From assembly GCF_000011485.1 (NCBI RefSeq), contig NC_005071.1, positions 1,863,347 to 1,927,346 of the forward strand: a DNA stretch of 64,000 nt, given 5' to 3'. Below the pieces are notes generated by a model that was not told the DNA's origin, did not search any database, and saw only the letters and a list, made by a program, of their open reading frames with translations. The position numbers and the translations under genes were made by a program. The number at the start of each line of letters is the position of its first letter. Positions within the stretch are counted from its first letter, which is position 1. Shown here one piece after another: positions 19,936-30,238 of this stretch. Source of the DNA: Prochlorococcus marinus str. MIT 9313. GTDB lineage: Bacteria; Cyanobacteriota; Cyanobacteriia; PCC-6307; Cyanobiaceae.

Positions 19936-20598
19936 GTGACCGACCTGTCCGTCAGGGAGTTGCCTCTCTTCCCTCTGCCGGATGTCGTCTTATTCCCCCA
20001 AGAAGTGCTTCCACTGCACATTTTTGAGTCTCGTTACCGAATGATGCTTCAGAGTGTGCTTGAAAGTGATCGGCGTTTTGGTGTGCTGCGCTGGGATCCT
20101 CAAACAAAAACAATGGCGAATGTGGGATGTTGCGCAGAGATCCTGCAACACCAAACATCCAAAGACGGACGCAGCAATATCGTCACCCTTGGACAGCAGC
20201 GCTTCCGAGTGCTCGATGTGATTAGAGACGCCCCTTTCCGCACTGCCATGGTGAGCTGGATCGAGGATGACCAAATGGATAACCACAGCCAGCTAGAGGA
20301 GCTATCAATCAGCGTTGCAAAAGCCCTACACGATGTGGTGATGCTTACAGGCAAGCTCACAGATTCAGACATCACCATGCCGGATGACCTGCCTGATCTT
20401 CCTAGGGAACTCTCTTTCTGGATCGGAGCCCATCTCGGGGGACCTGTGGCTGAAGAGCAACAGGCACTACTGGAGCTCACAAGAACCAGCCATCGCCTGC
20501 AGCGTGAATACGAGATGCTTGACCACACCCGCCGTCAGCTTGCAGCAAGGACTGCACTCAAAGAAAGCCTCACCAACGTCGATCAAGCCAACAATTAA
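19936..20598 (+). CDS. LON substrate-binding domain protein
   Basis: A 220-residue stand-alone N-terminal LON domain (PUA-like) without ATPase or protease parts: LPLFPLPDVVLFPQEVLPLHIFE at residues 8-30, RYRMMLQ, RFGVLRWD, GQQRFRVLD. A C-terminal helical bundle follows. The start is GTG at 19936 (TDLSVRELPLFPL). It is conserved next to the str operon in marine picocyanobacteria as far as I recall, but its substrate is unknown. Its TAA overlaps the ATG of the methyltransferase by one base, indicating translational coupling. Confidence 0.88.
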   Translation: MTDLSVRELPLFPLPDVVLFPQEVLPLHIFESRYRMMLQSVLESDRRFGVLRWDPQTKTMANVGCCAEILQHQTSKDGRSNIVTLGQQRFRVLDVIRDAPFRTAMVSWIEDDQMDNHSQLEELSISVAKALHDVVMLTGKLTDSDITMPDDLPDLPRELSFWIGAHLGGPVAEEQQALLELTRTSHRLQREYEMLDHTRRQLAARTALKESLTNVDQANN

Positions 20599-21533
20599 TG
20601 GACCTTTGGGTGTGGATATTGATCCTGGCAGGGACAACCCTGACTTCTGCTGTAGTGATCTGGACCCAACGGGATCGACGATACAAATCAAGCGCCAGTG
20701 TTGCCTCTGCTTACGATGCCTGGACCAATGACCAGCTGCTCGAGCGGCTCTGGGGTGAACACGTCCACCTCGGCTATTACGGCAAACCTCCTAGCACCAG
20801 AGATTTCCGAGCCGCAAAGCAAGACTTCGTACATGAGCTCGTTCAATGGAGTGGACTGGCCCAACTCCCTCGAGGCTCCCGAGTACTTGACGTGGGCTGC
20901 GGTATTGGTGGTAGCGCAAGAATCCTGGCCCGGGATTACAACTTTGACGTGCTTGGCATCACCATCAGTCCAGCCCAGGTGAAACGAGCGTCTCAACTCA
21001 CTCCTGAGGGGATGACCTGCCAATTCCAGGTGATGGATGCCCTCGATTTAAAACTGGCCAACGGTAGCTTCGACGCTGTTTGGAGTGTGGAAGCAGGCCC
21101 CCACATGCCAGACAAGCAGCGCTATGCAGATGAACTGCTGCGTGTGCTGAGGCCAAAAGGTGTACTTGCGGTGGCCGATTGGAACCGCCGTGATTACGAA
21201 GATGGGGAGATGACCAGCCTTGAGCGATGGGTGATGCGTCAGCTACTCGACCAGTGGGCCCATCCGGAATTCGCCAGCATTAAAGGATTCCGCCGCAATT
21301 TGCTTCATAGCCCTTTTGCTTGCGGCACTGTCGAATCTGACGACTGGACAAGATCCATCCTGCCCTCCTGGAATGATTCGATTTTGGAGGGGTTTCGTCG
21401 TCCTGGAGCCGTGCTCGGGTTGGGTCCAGCCGCCTTGGTCAAGGGATTCAGAGAAATACCAACGATTTTGTTGATGCGCTGGGCTTTTGCCCACGGTCTG
21501 ATGCAATTCGGTGTCTTCCGCAGCCGCGACTGA
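20598..21533 (+). CDS. MPBQ/MSBQ-type methyltransferase
   Basis: SAM-dependent C-methyltransferase with an N-terminal membrane anchor (MDLWVWILILAGTTLTSAVVI). Motif I VLDVGCGIGGSARILARDY (about residues 95-113), followed by GITISPAQVKRA, VWSVEAGPHMPDKQRY and VLRPKGVLAVADWNRR. This arrangement matches cyanobacterial 2-methyl-6-phytylbenzoquinol methyltransferase (Synechocystis sll0418), which acts in tocopherol and plastoquinone synthesis. A sterol- or gamma-tocopherol-methyltransferase-like paralogue cannot be excluded. Start overlaps the preceding LON gene. Confidence 0.83.
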   Translation: MDLWVWILILAGTTLTSAVVIWTQRDRRYKSSASVASAYDAWTNDQLLERLWGEHVHLGYYGKPPSTRDFRAAKQDFVHELVQWSGLAQLPRGSRVLDVGCGIGGSARILARDYNFDVLGITISPAQVKRASQLTPEGMTCQFQVMDALDLKLANGSFDAVWSVEAGPHMPDKQRYADELLRVLRPKGVLAVADWNRRDYEDGEMTSLERWVMRQLLDQWAHPEFASIKGFRRNLLHSPFACGTVESDDWTRSILPSWNDSILEGFRRPGAVLGLGPAALVKGFREIPTILLMRWAFAHGLMQFGVFRSRD

Positions 21534-21535
21534 TC

Positions 21536-22378
21536 TCAATCGAGCTCCAAGTCGCTGCTGAGATAAGAGCCGAAATGCACAAGATGTTCACACAAAGGCT
21601 GCAAGGCCTCGATGAGCTGCTCAGATGCACCAATACCCCCATCCCTCAATTCCACATCCACAAAGAACACGTATTCACCTAGTTCTCGCTTCGAGGGACG
21701 CGACTCAATCCGACTCATATTGAACCCCAGTCGAGCCACACAAGTGAGTGCTTCGAGCAGGCTGCCCGGGGCGTTGGCATGCAGAGAGAATGCGAAGCTG
21801 GCCACATCCCCACGTTGCAGCGGTGTTCCCTGCCGTAACAACAGGAATCTGGTGCGATTGCCCGCGACATCGTTGATAGGAAAAGCCAGTTCTTTAAGGC
21901 CTCTTCCCTGGCCCGTAGGCCGAGAAGCGATCGCTGCCCGAAATCGACTATCTATAACCATGCTGGCCGCCTCGGCCGTAGAACTTGTAGGCAACTGCAG
22001 GGCATCAGGAAGATGATCAGCCAACCAGCCACTGCACTGAGCCAGAGCTTGGGGATGAGACAGGACTTCAGAGATGTCTTTGAATCCGCCACTGCTCAGT
22101 AGAGCATGACGAATCGGCAAAACCACTGCCCTAAGGATGCATAACTGCGGATGAGACCAAAGCGCATCCAAGCTGGCAGTTACACCACCCTCCACGGAAT
22201 TCTCCACCGGAACCACCGCCATTTCAGAGCGTTTAGTGGCCACATGCTCAACGACGGAACGCAGACCTATACAGGGCACCAGCTCAAAATTTGCTAATCC
22301 CTCAAGCTCCGCCAGAGCTTGAGCCGCTTGCTGACCATAGGTTCCCTCCGGTCCGAGGAAGGCCACGCGTATTGGCAT
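21536..22378 (-). CDS. pheA: Prephenate dehydratase
   Basis: Converts prephenate to phenylpyruvate in phenylalanine synthesis. I use the ATG at 22378 giving MPIRVAFLGPEGTYGQQAAQ (280 residues); the longer frame from 22483 adds 35 unrelated residues. Catalytic domain motifs VPVENSVEGGV and NRTRFLLL (the TRF motif) are visible, followed by a C-terminal ACT domain with GFNMSRIESRPSKRELGEY that would bind phenylalanine for feedback control. There is no fused chorismate mutase. Ends two bases from the convergent methyltransferase. Confidence 0.95.
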   Translation of the reverse strand: MPIRVAFLGPEGTYGQQAAQALAELEGLANFELVPCIGLRSVVEHVATKRSEMAVVPVENSVEGGVTASLDALWSHPQLCILRAVVLPIRHALLSSGGFKDISEVLSHPQALAQCSGWLADHLPDALQLPTSSTAEAASMVIDSRFRAAIASRPTGQGRGLKELAFPINDVAGNRTRFLLLRQGTPLQRGDVASFAFSLHANAPGSLLEALTCVARLGFNMSRIESRPSKRELGEYVFFVDVELRDGGIGASEQLIEALQPLCEHLVHFGSYLSSDLELD

Positions 22379-22411
22379 CAGAAGCGCATCGCAAGTGAGG
22401 TCGATAGGATC

Positions 22412-22996
22412 ATGACGCGTCAACCGCAAGCCATGCCTCTGGCTTTCCAAGCCTGCCAGAACCTCAATTTGCCGGTAAGGCAAAACACTGAGCGACTGCC
22501 TGCTTACCTGCTCGAGCAGGATAGGGTTCTGGCTGCTCTTCTGGAATGGGAAAAACTTACCCCACTAGGTGAGGGTCGCTTCAGCTACGCAGTGACCAGC
22601 CTGAACGTGTTTCAGCTGCAGATCAACCCAGTTGTCTCACTCAAAGTAGACAACTGTGACGGCAAACTCAGCATCCGCGCAACCGATAGCGAACTTAAAG
22701 GTCTAGATCTAGTGGATGACTTCGACCTCGGCCTGGAGGCCATCATGGAAGCCACCCCAAAGGGTCTTGAAGGGGAAGCTCTGCTATCTGTCAGCGTTAC
22801 TCCACCAGCACTGCTGAAGCTGATCCCCAAAGGGGTGTTGAAAAGCACCGGTCAATCAATTCTCAGCGGCATCCTGCTTGGCATCAAAACCCGTGTTGGC
22901 CAACAACTTGTCAAGGATTTCAGCCAATGGTGCCAAGAGACACCCATACGCTCAAGTGAGACTGCCATTAACAGCAAACAGCTTGGTGAGGAATGA
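22412..22996 (+). CDS. DUF1997 family protein
   Basis: Cyanobacterial and plastid family of unknown function. The frame extends to 22319, but that part overlaps pheA on the other strand; likely starts are ATG 22412 ([14 protein letters not shown]) or 22433 (MPLAFQA). The family pattern is seen in [45 protein letters not shown] and the C-terminal [20 protein letters not shown]. Predicted as a soluble beta-rich fold. Its 3' end overlaps the end of rnhB by 45 bases (convergent). Confidence 0.8.
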   Translation: MTRQPQAMPLAFQACQNLNLPVRQNTERLPAYLLEQDRVLAALLEWEKLTPLGEGRFSYAVTSLNVFQLQINPVVSLKVDNCDGKLSIRATDSELKGLDLVDDFDLGLEAIMEATPKGLEGEALLSVSVTPPALLKLIPKGVLKSTGQSILSGILLGIKTRVGQQLVKDFSQWCQETPIRSSETAINSKQLGEE

Positions 22997-23554
22997 GCGA
23001 CGATGAAGCTCTGTAGGGCCTAAATCCAACAAGGCACGCCGGTGGATCGCCGTTCCATAGCCAACATGTCGCTCCAAACCGTAGCCATAGAAGCGACTAG
23101 CCAACCGCTTGATCAGCCCATCACGAGCCTGCTTGGCCAACACACTGGCTGCAGCGATGGCCGCACATTTGCTATCACCGCGCACCACGGTACGTTGTGG
23201 CCCCATCCAGAGGCGCAATGGCAACACGCCATCAACCAAGACAAGCTCCAACGGTGTAGGTAGCCGCTGCAATGCCCTCAGCATGGCAAGTTCCGTCGCT
23301 GAGCGAATGCCTAGAGCATCAATTTCGCGAGCCGAGGCCTGTCCAAGAGCCCAAGCCGTCGCGGCATCCTCAATCAGCGGCACTAAGCGAGCCCTGCGGC
23401 GAACAGTCAGTGCTTTGCTATCTGTTAACCCCTCAGCTAACAATTCGACTGCCGCAACTTCAGTGAGGACAACCGCTCCTGCAAACACAGGACCAAACCA
23501 GCAGCCCCGACCCACCTCATCAACTCCGGCGATGGATTCCGCCGAAGGGTCCAT
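22952..23554 (-). CDS. rnhB: Ribonuclease HII
   Basis: Removes RNA from RNA-DNA hybrids and single ribonucleotides from DNA. Motifs [21 protein letters not shown] (first catalytic Asp-Glu), [24 protein letters not shown] and the C-terminal [12 protein letters not shown] place the start at ATG 23554 ([10 protein letters not shown]), which begins one base after the rne stop and fits translational coupling; ATG 23608 inside rne would add 18 residues and is the alternative. Confidence 0.93.
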   Translation of the reverse strand: MDPSAESIAGVDEVGRGCWFGPVFAGAVVLTEVAAVELLAEGLTDSKALTVRRRARLVPLIEDAATAWALGQASAREIDALGIRSATELAMLRALQRLPTPLELVLVDGVLPLRLWMGPQRTVVRGDSKCAAIAAASVLAKQARDGLIKRLASRFYGYGLERHVGYGTAIHRRALLDLGPTELHRRSFLTKLFAVNGSLT

Positions 23555-23555
23555 A

Positions 23556-25499
23556 TCAGCCTGCAGCTGAGGAGCGACGGCGGCGGCGGCGCGGATCCTC
23601 GGGTTCACTTTCCTGCGGCTCGGAAATTGAAGAAACGGTTTCTACAGAAGCGCTACTCGATGAATGATCAACCTCAAGAGGAGTGATTTGAACACTTAGA
23701 GGCTCATTCTTTGCGACAACCTTGGCTTGCTGGACAACGACCTCTGTGCCATTGGATGAAGGGGTTTCGACACTGGCTTCCGGAGCGCCACGGCCGGCCC
23801 CTCGAGCACCACCTCGTCCCCGACGCCGACGCCGATTGGAACTAGCTGAAAGCTGCTCACGAGCCTCCTCAAGGACAGACTCAGCATCTTCTCCAGGCCG
23901 AACCACGCGAACCAGAAAGTTGTCATTCTCTGGAGGTGGCTCAATCAAAAGCAAAGGGTTTAATCCAAGCCAAGCAAAAACCTCCTCCTGCCCTGAATTC
24001 ATTGGAACAGCAACCAATTCAGGTTCCTGGCGACGAATAACACCCTCAGACGAGCCCGAAGGCTCTTGTCTCTCAGGTTCAACAGACGTGGTTGACTCAA
24101 CTCCATTCGCCACACCAGAAGGAGGCGTATGTGCAGGCATCTCAACCGCACCAGAACGAATGCGCCCACCACGCCTACGGCGACCATTCCCGCCCTCACC
24201 TGGCACCTGCGCTTCAGCTCGAGCAGAGGCTGCTGATCTCACCAATCCAGTCGCCATAGCAAGTGGCTGTAGCAGATCTTTGCCAGGTAGTACCGCCACA
24301 TGGCCAAGACCACCACAGGCAGGACAAGCCCTGCCAAACAATTCATAAATGTTCTGCCCCTGACGCTTACGAGTGAGTTCCACCAGCCCCAGTTCAGTCA
24401 ACTGGGCAATCTGAGGACGAGCAGCATCATCGCGAACGGCTGCTGTGAAATGCTCCAGCAACTGCAACTGATCACGGCGCGACTCCATGTCGATGAAGTC
24501 GATGATGATCACACCGCCAATATTGCGAAGCTTCAGCTGGCGGGCAATCTCAATAGCTGCCTCACAATTGGTCCAGAGCACCGTCTGACGAGCATTGGCC
24601 GAACGAGTGAACGAGCCTGAATTGACATCAATAACAGTGAGTGCCTCCGTCGGCTCAATGATCACGTAGCCACCGGATGGCAGATCTACCCTGGGCTTGA
24701 GAGCATCGCGGATGGCAGCATTTACTCGGTAATGCTCAAGAAGTTCGGTGGATTCGTTATGGGCCTCAACTAATACATTTGGCCCTTCCTGGCCAAGGAA
24801 ACTGCTCACACGCTCAATGGCAGCGGCATCATTCACCACTACTCTCACAAGATCTGGACCGACGTGATCTCTCAAAACGCGATGAATGAAATCTTCATCG
24901 CGATTGAGCAGTACCGGTGGTAGAGCATTGTCTGCCGCCTGCTGGATCGCTTCCCATTGCCTAAGTAAAACCTCCAGATCATCAATCAGCAGATCTTCAC
25001 TAATGCCATCGGCCTCGGTGCGAATCAACAGGCCAGCACCCGGCGGCTTCACTAGTACGCCAAGTGCTCGCAAACGATTGCGTTCCCCTTCGGAATTAAT
25101 CCGGCGAGAGATGTTCACCCCCTGGCCATGGGGCTGCAGCACCAAGTAGCGACCAGGCAACGCCAGGTTGCCAGTAAGCCTTGGTCCCTTAGACCCTGTG
25201 GGCTCCTTCATCACCTGAACCAACACCTGCTGACGGGGCTCCAGCAGCTCGGTGATCCCTGCAGCACCCTTCTTCAAACGCAGAGGGCCCAGATCAGTGA
25301 CATGGATAAAACCATTTTTCTCACTTTCCCCAATATTCACAAAAGCGGCATCAATTCCCGGAAGAACGTTCTCGACCGTGCCGAGGTAGACATCTCCGAT
25401 CTGGTATCGACCCTGAGCAACGATCAACTCATCGACTCGCTCATCTGTGAGCAAGGCTGCGATGCGCAGCTGCTCAGAGATGACAATTTGCTGGGGCAT
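23556..25499 (-). CDS. rne: Ribonuclease E/G
   Basis: Endoribonuclease for mRNA decay and rRNA processing. ATG 25499 gives [20 protein letters not shown]; the frame is open to 25541 but those 14 residues are not family-like. S1 RNA-binding domain in the first 120 residues ([23 protein letters not shown]), catalytic aspartates in [12 protein letters not shown] and [13 protein letters not shown], and the zinc-link cysteines [10 protein letters not shown]. The C-terminal third is Arg- and Gly-rich ([14 protein letters not shown] and final RRRRRRSS), like the short cyanobacterial RNase E tail that binds RNA or polynucleotide phosphorylase (known in cyanobacteria). Confidence 0.95.
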   Translation of the reverse strand: MPQQIVISEQLRIAALLTDERVDELIVAQGRYQIGDVYLGTVENVLPGIDAAFVNIGESEKNGFIHVTDLGPLRLKKGAAGITELLEPRQQVLVQVMKEPTGSKGPRLTGNLALPGRYLVLQPHGQGVNISRRINSEGERNRLRALGVLVKPPGAGLLIRTEADGISEDLLIDDLEVLLRQWEAIQQAADNALPPVLLNRDEDFIHRVLRDHVGPDLVRVVVNDAAAIERVSSFLGQEGPNVLVEAHNESTELLEHYRVNAAIRDALKPRVDLPSGGYVIIEPTEALTVIDVNSGSFTRSANARQTVLWTNCEAAIEIARQLKLRNIGGVIIIDFIDMESRRDQLQLLEHFTAAVRDDAARPQIAQLTELGLVELTRKRQGQNIYELFGRACPACGGLGHVAVLPGKDLLQPLAMATGLVRSAASARAEAQVPGEGGNGRRRRGGRIRSGAVEMPAHTPPSGVANGVESTTSVEPERQEPSGSSEGVIRRQEPELVAVPMNSGQEEVFAWLGLNPLLLIEPPPENDNFLVRVVRPGEDAESVLEEAREQLSASSNRRRRRGRGGARGAGRGAPEASVETPSSNGTEVVVQQAKVVAKNEPLSVQITPLEVDHSSSSASVETVSSISEPQESEPEDPRRRRRRSSAAG

Positions 25500-25769
25500 A
25501 GAAAATAAATAGGGAGCCCTGCTGGACTCAGAACCGATCAATGGCCTGCCGGCTCAATGCATCGGGTGGAAAACGAATTAACAGCCAAAGGCCGTTGAAG
25601 AAGCAGACGGAGTCAAAAACTCCTATTGGTTATGTGTCTCACTGCTCCCGAACAGAGGGAACGGAATGAACGAGCAGCAAATAGCCTCGCTTTGCTCAGA
25701 ATTGGAGTGAAGAAGGCCGGGACGGACCAGTGGCAAAAATTGCCCCTGCATTCACGTCATATTTTGACT

Positions 25770-28436
25770 CTAACACTGCAGCAACTTGAGTTCCTGCCTT
25801 TGCACACCGCTCATGCGCAAGGGCTCACCCATCTGCTCTGCAAGCCAATGCTGCACCTGAACAGGTTTAAGGCTACGGCCCATCGAATCAATACTTGCCT
25901 CCAGACGCAGTTGAACGGCGTCTAAGCAAAGAGACTCACCTCCCTCTTCGCAACTGTTGCACAGTTGAAGTTCACGCAATGCTGGCCGGCAGTCTCGTTG
26001 ACGCGGCCGTCCCTTCTTATCAATGTCATGCCACAGCAGTTCATGAGCTTCCTTCAAGAACTCGACAGCTACTTGCCACTGATGCCACGTCGATGGCTTC
26101 TCAGACTCAATAGCCAAATCAAAGCGCCATGAGGCTGCAACCAGCAACTGAGAGAGACTGCTACCGCCTACAGGCACAGATTCCGCACTAAGCAAAGAGA
26201 GTCCCTTCGGCAAGGTGGCCTGAAGCTGCTGACGCATGGTCTCGGCCTCCACCGGCTCCACAAACTCGAGATCCATCCATTCCCCAAAGGCCTCTACCCC
26301 CAAAGGCAAAGCCAGAGCTATTTGCAAACGGGGCAGGGAATGAAACCCACCGCTGTAACTCACTGGCAAACCACTGCGCCGCAGTGCTCTTTCAAGCAGA
26401 CGCATGACATCCAGATGACTAAGAAGGGCCATCGAACCAGTTTTTGCGAATCGCAGACGGATGCGACAGGCTCGCTTCGTTAAAGGAGTTTTCTGAAGCT
26501 GCCGATCTGGCACAGGCGGCGGTGGCACCACCTCGTTGTGACCCATTTCAGAACCACAGACGCCACAACTGCTACAGCCTTCGAAAGAACAGTCAGGCAC
26601 CACCGTTGCCGTCAAGGCACGCTGCAGATCCTCTGCCAGCCAGCTCTTATCAATGCCCGTATCAATGTGATCCCACGGCAGAGACTGAGCGCAGAAGCTG
26701 CTCAGATCTTCGCGATTGAGGGCTGAGGTCGCTCCCCAGCTCCCTAACTCCAGATCCCTATATCGGCCCTCCAGCCCTGCAGCTGCAATAGCCCAGACCC
26801 AGGCCTCATAAGTGCGATCAAGGGCCTCGAACCAAGCATCCATGCCTCCACCCGCCCGCCAGGCTGCCTCGATCACCGACGAGAGACGACGATCACCGCG
26901 ACCGACAAAGTCCTCCATGGCGGAGAGGCGCACATCAGTGAAATTGACCTTTACGCCTCTGAGCGCCTGAAATGCCTTTTGCAGCTTTTGCTGACGTCGC
27001 TGCAGTTCTTGCGTAGATACGCTGTGCCACTGAAAAGGCGTATGTGGCTTTGGAGTGAAGTTACTAACCGTGATCTTCAGGTTCAATCGCCCAAGATCCC
27101 TGCACTGCTCCTGCAACATCTGACAGGTATCGGCAATGCCAAGCACATCCTCATCCGTTTCGCTCGGCAATCCGATCATGAAGTAGAGCTTGACCTTGCG
27201 AAAGCCGTTCTGCATCGCCGTGCGGATCCCCTGCAGCAGGTCGGCGTTCGTAAGACCTTTATTGACAACGTTCCTCAAGCGCTGACTGCCAGCCTCCGGC
27301 GCGAAGGTGAGAGCGGCCTGACGAGCACCGCCAACGATGTGAGCGATATCATCATCAAAGCGATCGACCCGTTGGCTGGGCAGCTGAAGGGTCACATTCT
27401 GATCAGCCAAACGATTTCGCAACTCCACACCAACCGCTGGCAGAGCCAAGTAATCGCTGCAACTGAGCGACAACAATGAAAAATCGCTATATCCCGTTCG
27501 CTTCATCCCATTGTGCACTGCTTCAATCACCGCCTCCGGATCAACATCCCGAGCTGGACGTGTGAGCATGCCGGGCTGGCAAAAACGACAACCACGAGTA
27601 CAACCGCGACGAATCTCCACCTTGAGTCGATCATGCACCGTTTCGATATGTGGAACCAAACCCATGGCGTAGTGAGGCATCGGCTTGGCCACCCGTCGCA
27701 GAATCTTGGCCGGCGCAGCAGGCTCCAAAGGAAGGATGGAGGTGCCATCAGGGCCTTGACCGTAAAGCGACGGCACGTAAACGCCAGGCACCTGAGCTAA
27801 GTCCTGCAAAAGGCTTGAGCGACTCAGTCCATTGGCCTTAGCGTCAGCCACTACCAAACCAATCTCAGGCAGCAGCTCTTCACCATCGCCAAGGGCTACA
27901 AAATCAAAAAAAGCGGCATAGGGCTCAGGGTTACTGGTAGCCGTTGGTCCGCCAGCAAAGATCAATGGTGGTGCTGCTAAATCATTCAGGGGCTGATCAC
28001 CACGATCGCTTGCCAACAAAGGAATCTCTGCCAGATCAAGCATCTCAAGGATGTTTGTGGCTCCAAGCTCATAACAGAGACTGAAGCCAAGGATGTCGAA
28101 GGCCTGGAGAGGACGGCGACTCTCCACCGCGAACAGAGGCTGCCGAAGATCCCGCAAGCGCTGGGCCAGGTCCTGAGCGGGAAGATAGGCCCTGTCACAA
28201 AGCTGACCTGGAACTGCGTTGAGAATCGAATAAAGAATGATGTGGCCCTGATTGCTCGCGCCCACCTCGTAGATCTCCGGGTAGGAGAGAGCCCAGCGCA
28301 CCCGAGAGGCCTGCCAATCACGAGGCTCCACCCCCAACTCATGGCCCATGTAACGGGCAGGGCGATTGATCCCGGCATTGACCAGGCTGTCGAAATCCAC
28401 CGGCTCCAGACGGGGTGAGGCGACGGTCATGGCCAA
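25770..28436 (-). CDS. Radical-SAM protein with B12-binding-like and DUF2344 domains
   Basis: An 888-residue protein of the TIGR03960 type. The N-terminal region resembles a B12-binding fold (RWALSYPEIYEVGASNQGH, DILGFSLCYELGATNIL). The radical-SAM core carries RRGCTRGCRFCQPG with the three cluster cysteines, then VDRFDDDIAHIVGG and LYFMIGLPSETDEDV. The C-terminus (about 670-870) is the DUF2344 domain (RIRLRFAKTGSMALLSHLDVMRLLERALRRSGLPVSYS), and between them lies a cysteine cluster CSFEGCSSCGVCG that may hold a second iron-sulfur centre. Found in many bacteria; substrate undefined, although tRNA or ribosome modification has been suggested for relatives. Confidence 0.85.
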   Translation of the reverse strand: MAMTVASPRLEPVDFDSLVNAGINRPARYMGHELGVEPRDWQASRVRWALSYPEIYEVGASNQGHIILYSILNAVPGQLCDRAYLPAQDLAQRLRDLRQPLFAVESRRPLQAFDILGFSLCYELGATNILEMLDLAEIPLLASDRGDQPLNDLAAPPLIFAGGPTATSNPEPYAAFFDFVALGDGEELLPEIGLVVADAKANGLSRSSLLQDLAQVPGVYVPSLYGQGPDGTSILPLEPAAPAKILRRVAKPMPHYAMGLVPHIETVHDRLKVEIRRGCTRGCRFCQPGMLTRPARDVDPEAVIEAVHNGMKRTGYSDFSLLSLSCSDYLALPAVGVELRNRLADQNVTLQLPSQRVDRFDDDIAHIVGGARQAALTFAPEAGSQRLRNVVNKGLTNADLLQGIRTAMQNGFRKVKLYFMIGLPSETDEDVLGIADTCQMLQEQCRDLGRLNLKITVSNFTPKPHTPFQWHSVSTQELQRRQQKLQKAFQALRGVKVNFTDVRLSAMEDFVGRGDRRLSSVIEAAWRAGGGMDAWFEALDRTYEAWVWAIAAAGLEGRYRDLELGSWGATSALNREDLSSFCAQSLPWDHIDTGIDKSWLAEDLQRALTATVVPDCSFEGCSSCGVCGSEMGHNEVVPPPPVPDRQLQKTPLTKRACRIRLRFAKTGSMALLSHLDVMRLLERALRRSGLPVSYSGGFHSLPRLQIALALPLGVEAFGEWMDLEFVEPVEAETMRQQLQATLPKGLSLLSAESVPVGGSSLSQLLVAASWRFDLAIESEKPSTWHQWQVAVEFLKEAHELLWHDIDKKGRPRQRDCRPALRELQLCNSCEEGGESLCLDAVQLRLEASIDSMGRSLKPVQVQHWLAEQMGEPLRMSGVQRQELKLLQC

Positions 28437-28538
28437 GAGGGCACTAATCCCATCGTATGGACAACGCTGGCCACCCCCCCGACACAGCGCAAGGCCCCGT
28501 GACGTAGCAAGATGCCTGCCAAGACTGCCAGCTCATCA

Positions 28539-29765
28539 GTGGTTCAGGTCAACAGCAACTACCTCAAACTCAAGGCGGGATATCTATTCCCCGAAATCGC
28601 CAGGCGGATCAAAAGCTTCAGTGAAGCCAACCCGGATGCTGCGCTCATCCGCCTCGGCATCGGCGATGTAACCGAACCTCTGCCACTGGCATGTAGAAAC
28701 GCGATGAAGGTAGCCATCGACGAGATGGGGACCAACACTGGCTTCCATGGCTATGGCCCTGAGCAGGGCTACGACTGGCTGCGCAAAGCGATCGCCAAGC
28801 ATGATTTCCAGACCAAAGGCTGTCAGATCAATGCCGAGGAGATCTTTGTCTCCGACGGATCGAAGTGCGACAGCAGCAACATCCTCGACATCCTTGGGAG
28901 CAGCAATCGCATCGCCGTTACAGATCCGGTTTATCCGGTCTATGTCGACAGCAACGTGATGGCGGGTCGCACCGGCGACGCCAATCAAAGCGGCCGCTAC
29001 GCAGGCCTGAGCTACCTGCCAATCAACGCCGAAAATGGGTTTGCAGCCAAGATCCCCTCCGAACCAGTCGATCTGATCTATCTGTGTTTCCCCAACAACC
29101 CCACCGGAGCGGTAGCCACAAGAGCCCAGCTCCAGGAGTGGGTGAACTATGCCCGCACCAACAGTGTCTTGATTTTGTTTGACGCTGCCTATGAGGCGTT
29201 CATCCAGAACCCCGACCTGCCGCATTCGATCTATGAGATCGAGGGCGCTCGCGAGTGTGCCATCGAATTCAGATCGTTCTCCAAGAATGCTGGATTCACC
29301 GGCACCCGTTGCGCCTTCACGGTGGTACCGAAAGGCTTGAAGGGCAAAAGCGACGATGGATCAGATGTGGAACTCTGGAATCTCTGGAACAGGCGCCAAA
29401 GCACCAAGTTCAACGGAGTCAGCTACATCATTCAGCGTGGCGCCGAAGCGGTTTACTCCGCCCAAGGCCAGGGAGAGATCAATGCGCTAGTGAGCTTCTA
29501 CATGAGAAACGCCGCCATCATCCGCAGGGAACTTACGGCCGCCGGGATCGAAGTGCATGGTGGTGAGCATGCGCCCTATGTGTGGCTGAAGACACCAGAC
29601 GACATGGATTCCTGGGGCTTCTTCGATCATCTGCTCCAAAATGCCCACGTGGTAGGCACCCCAGGCAGCGGTTTCGGTGCTGCAGGCGAAGGCTACTTCC
29701 GTCTCTCCGCCTTCAACAGTCGCGTCAATGTAGACGAAGCCATGCGTCGGATCCGTGCCCTCTGA
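28539..29765 (+). CDS. dapL: LL-diaminopimelate aminotransferase
   Basis: PLP enzyme converting tetrahydrodipicolinate directly to LL-diaminopimelate for lysine and peptidoglycan, the route used by cyanobacteria, plants and Chlamydia. I choose GTG 28539, giving a 408-residue protein starting (M)[20 protein letters not shown], the usual family start; ATG 28512 is nine codons upstream. Substrate and PLP motifs [35 protein letters not shown] and the PLP lysine in [16 protein letters not shown]. Confidence 0.96.
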   Translation: MVQVNSNYLKLKAGYLFPEIARRIKSFSEANPDAALIRLGIGDVTEPLPLACRNAMKVAIDEMGTNTGFHGYGPEQGYDWLRKAIAKHDFQTKGCQINAEEIFVSDGSKCDSSNILDILGSSNRIAVTDPVYPVYVDSNVMAGRTGDANQSGRYAGLSYLPINAENGFAAKIPSEPVDLIYLCFPNNPTGAVATRAQLQEWVNYARTNSVLILFDAAYEAFIQNPDLPHSIYEIEGARECAIEFRSFSKNAGFTGTRCAFTVVPKGLKGKSDDGSDVELWNLWNRRQSTKFNGVSYIIQRGAEAVYSAQGQGEINALVSFYMRNAAIIRRELTAAGIEVHGGEHAPYVWLKTPDDMDSWGFFDHLLQNAHVVGTPGSGFGAAGEGYFRLSAFNSRVNVDEAMRRIRAL

Positions 29766-29867
29766 GACCACAGAATCAATCCCCCGCCATTGAAGCTGGG
29801 ATTGCCCACCATCTGCACCATGGGTGAGCGGCCCACGTACATTGGAGCCGTCCCGATCGTCCTGGCC

Positions 29868-30182
29868 ATGGCGGTGAATGCCCCCAGCCCCACTCCCGGT
29901 GGTGCCGCCGTCCTCGAAAAGCAAACCGAGCGGATCCGCAAGCAATCGCCTCATTACAAGGTGCTTCTTCACAACGATCCGGTGAACTCCATGGAATACG
30001 TGGTGGTCACCCTCCAGCAGGTCGTACCCCAGCTAAGCGAGCAGGACGCCATGGCCGTGATGCTGGAAGCCCATAACACCGGCGTCGGGCTGGTGATCGT
30101 CTGCGACCTCGAACCAGCCGAGTTCTACTGCGAAACACTGAAAGCCAAGGGACTGACCAGCACACTGGAACAGGAAAGCTGA
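29868..30182 (+). CDS. clpS: ATP-dependent Clp protease adaptor ClpS
   Basis: Adaptor that hands N-degron substrates to ClpA/ClpC. Core motif YKVLLHNDPVNSMEYVV (residues about 28-44) with the N-degron pocket residues Asn-Asp, then MLEAHNTGVGLVIVC and ETLKAKGLTSTLE. ATG 29868 (MAVNAPSPTPGG) gives 104 residues; an earlier ATG at 29820 would add a 16-residue segment and cannot be ruled out. Downstream of dapL and immediately before the CPBP protease. Confidence 0.92.
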   Translation: MAVNAPSPTPGGAAVLEKQTERIRKQSPHYKVLLHNDPVNSMEYVVVTLQQVVPQLSEQDAMAVMLEAHNTGVGLVIVCDLEPAEFYCETLKAKGLTSTLEQES

Positions 30183-30238
30183 ACAGGTCTGGCCTACATC
30201 CGCTCTGGTCAGCATGGTTAAACCAACGTTGGCGCTGG

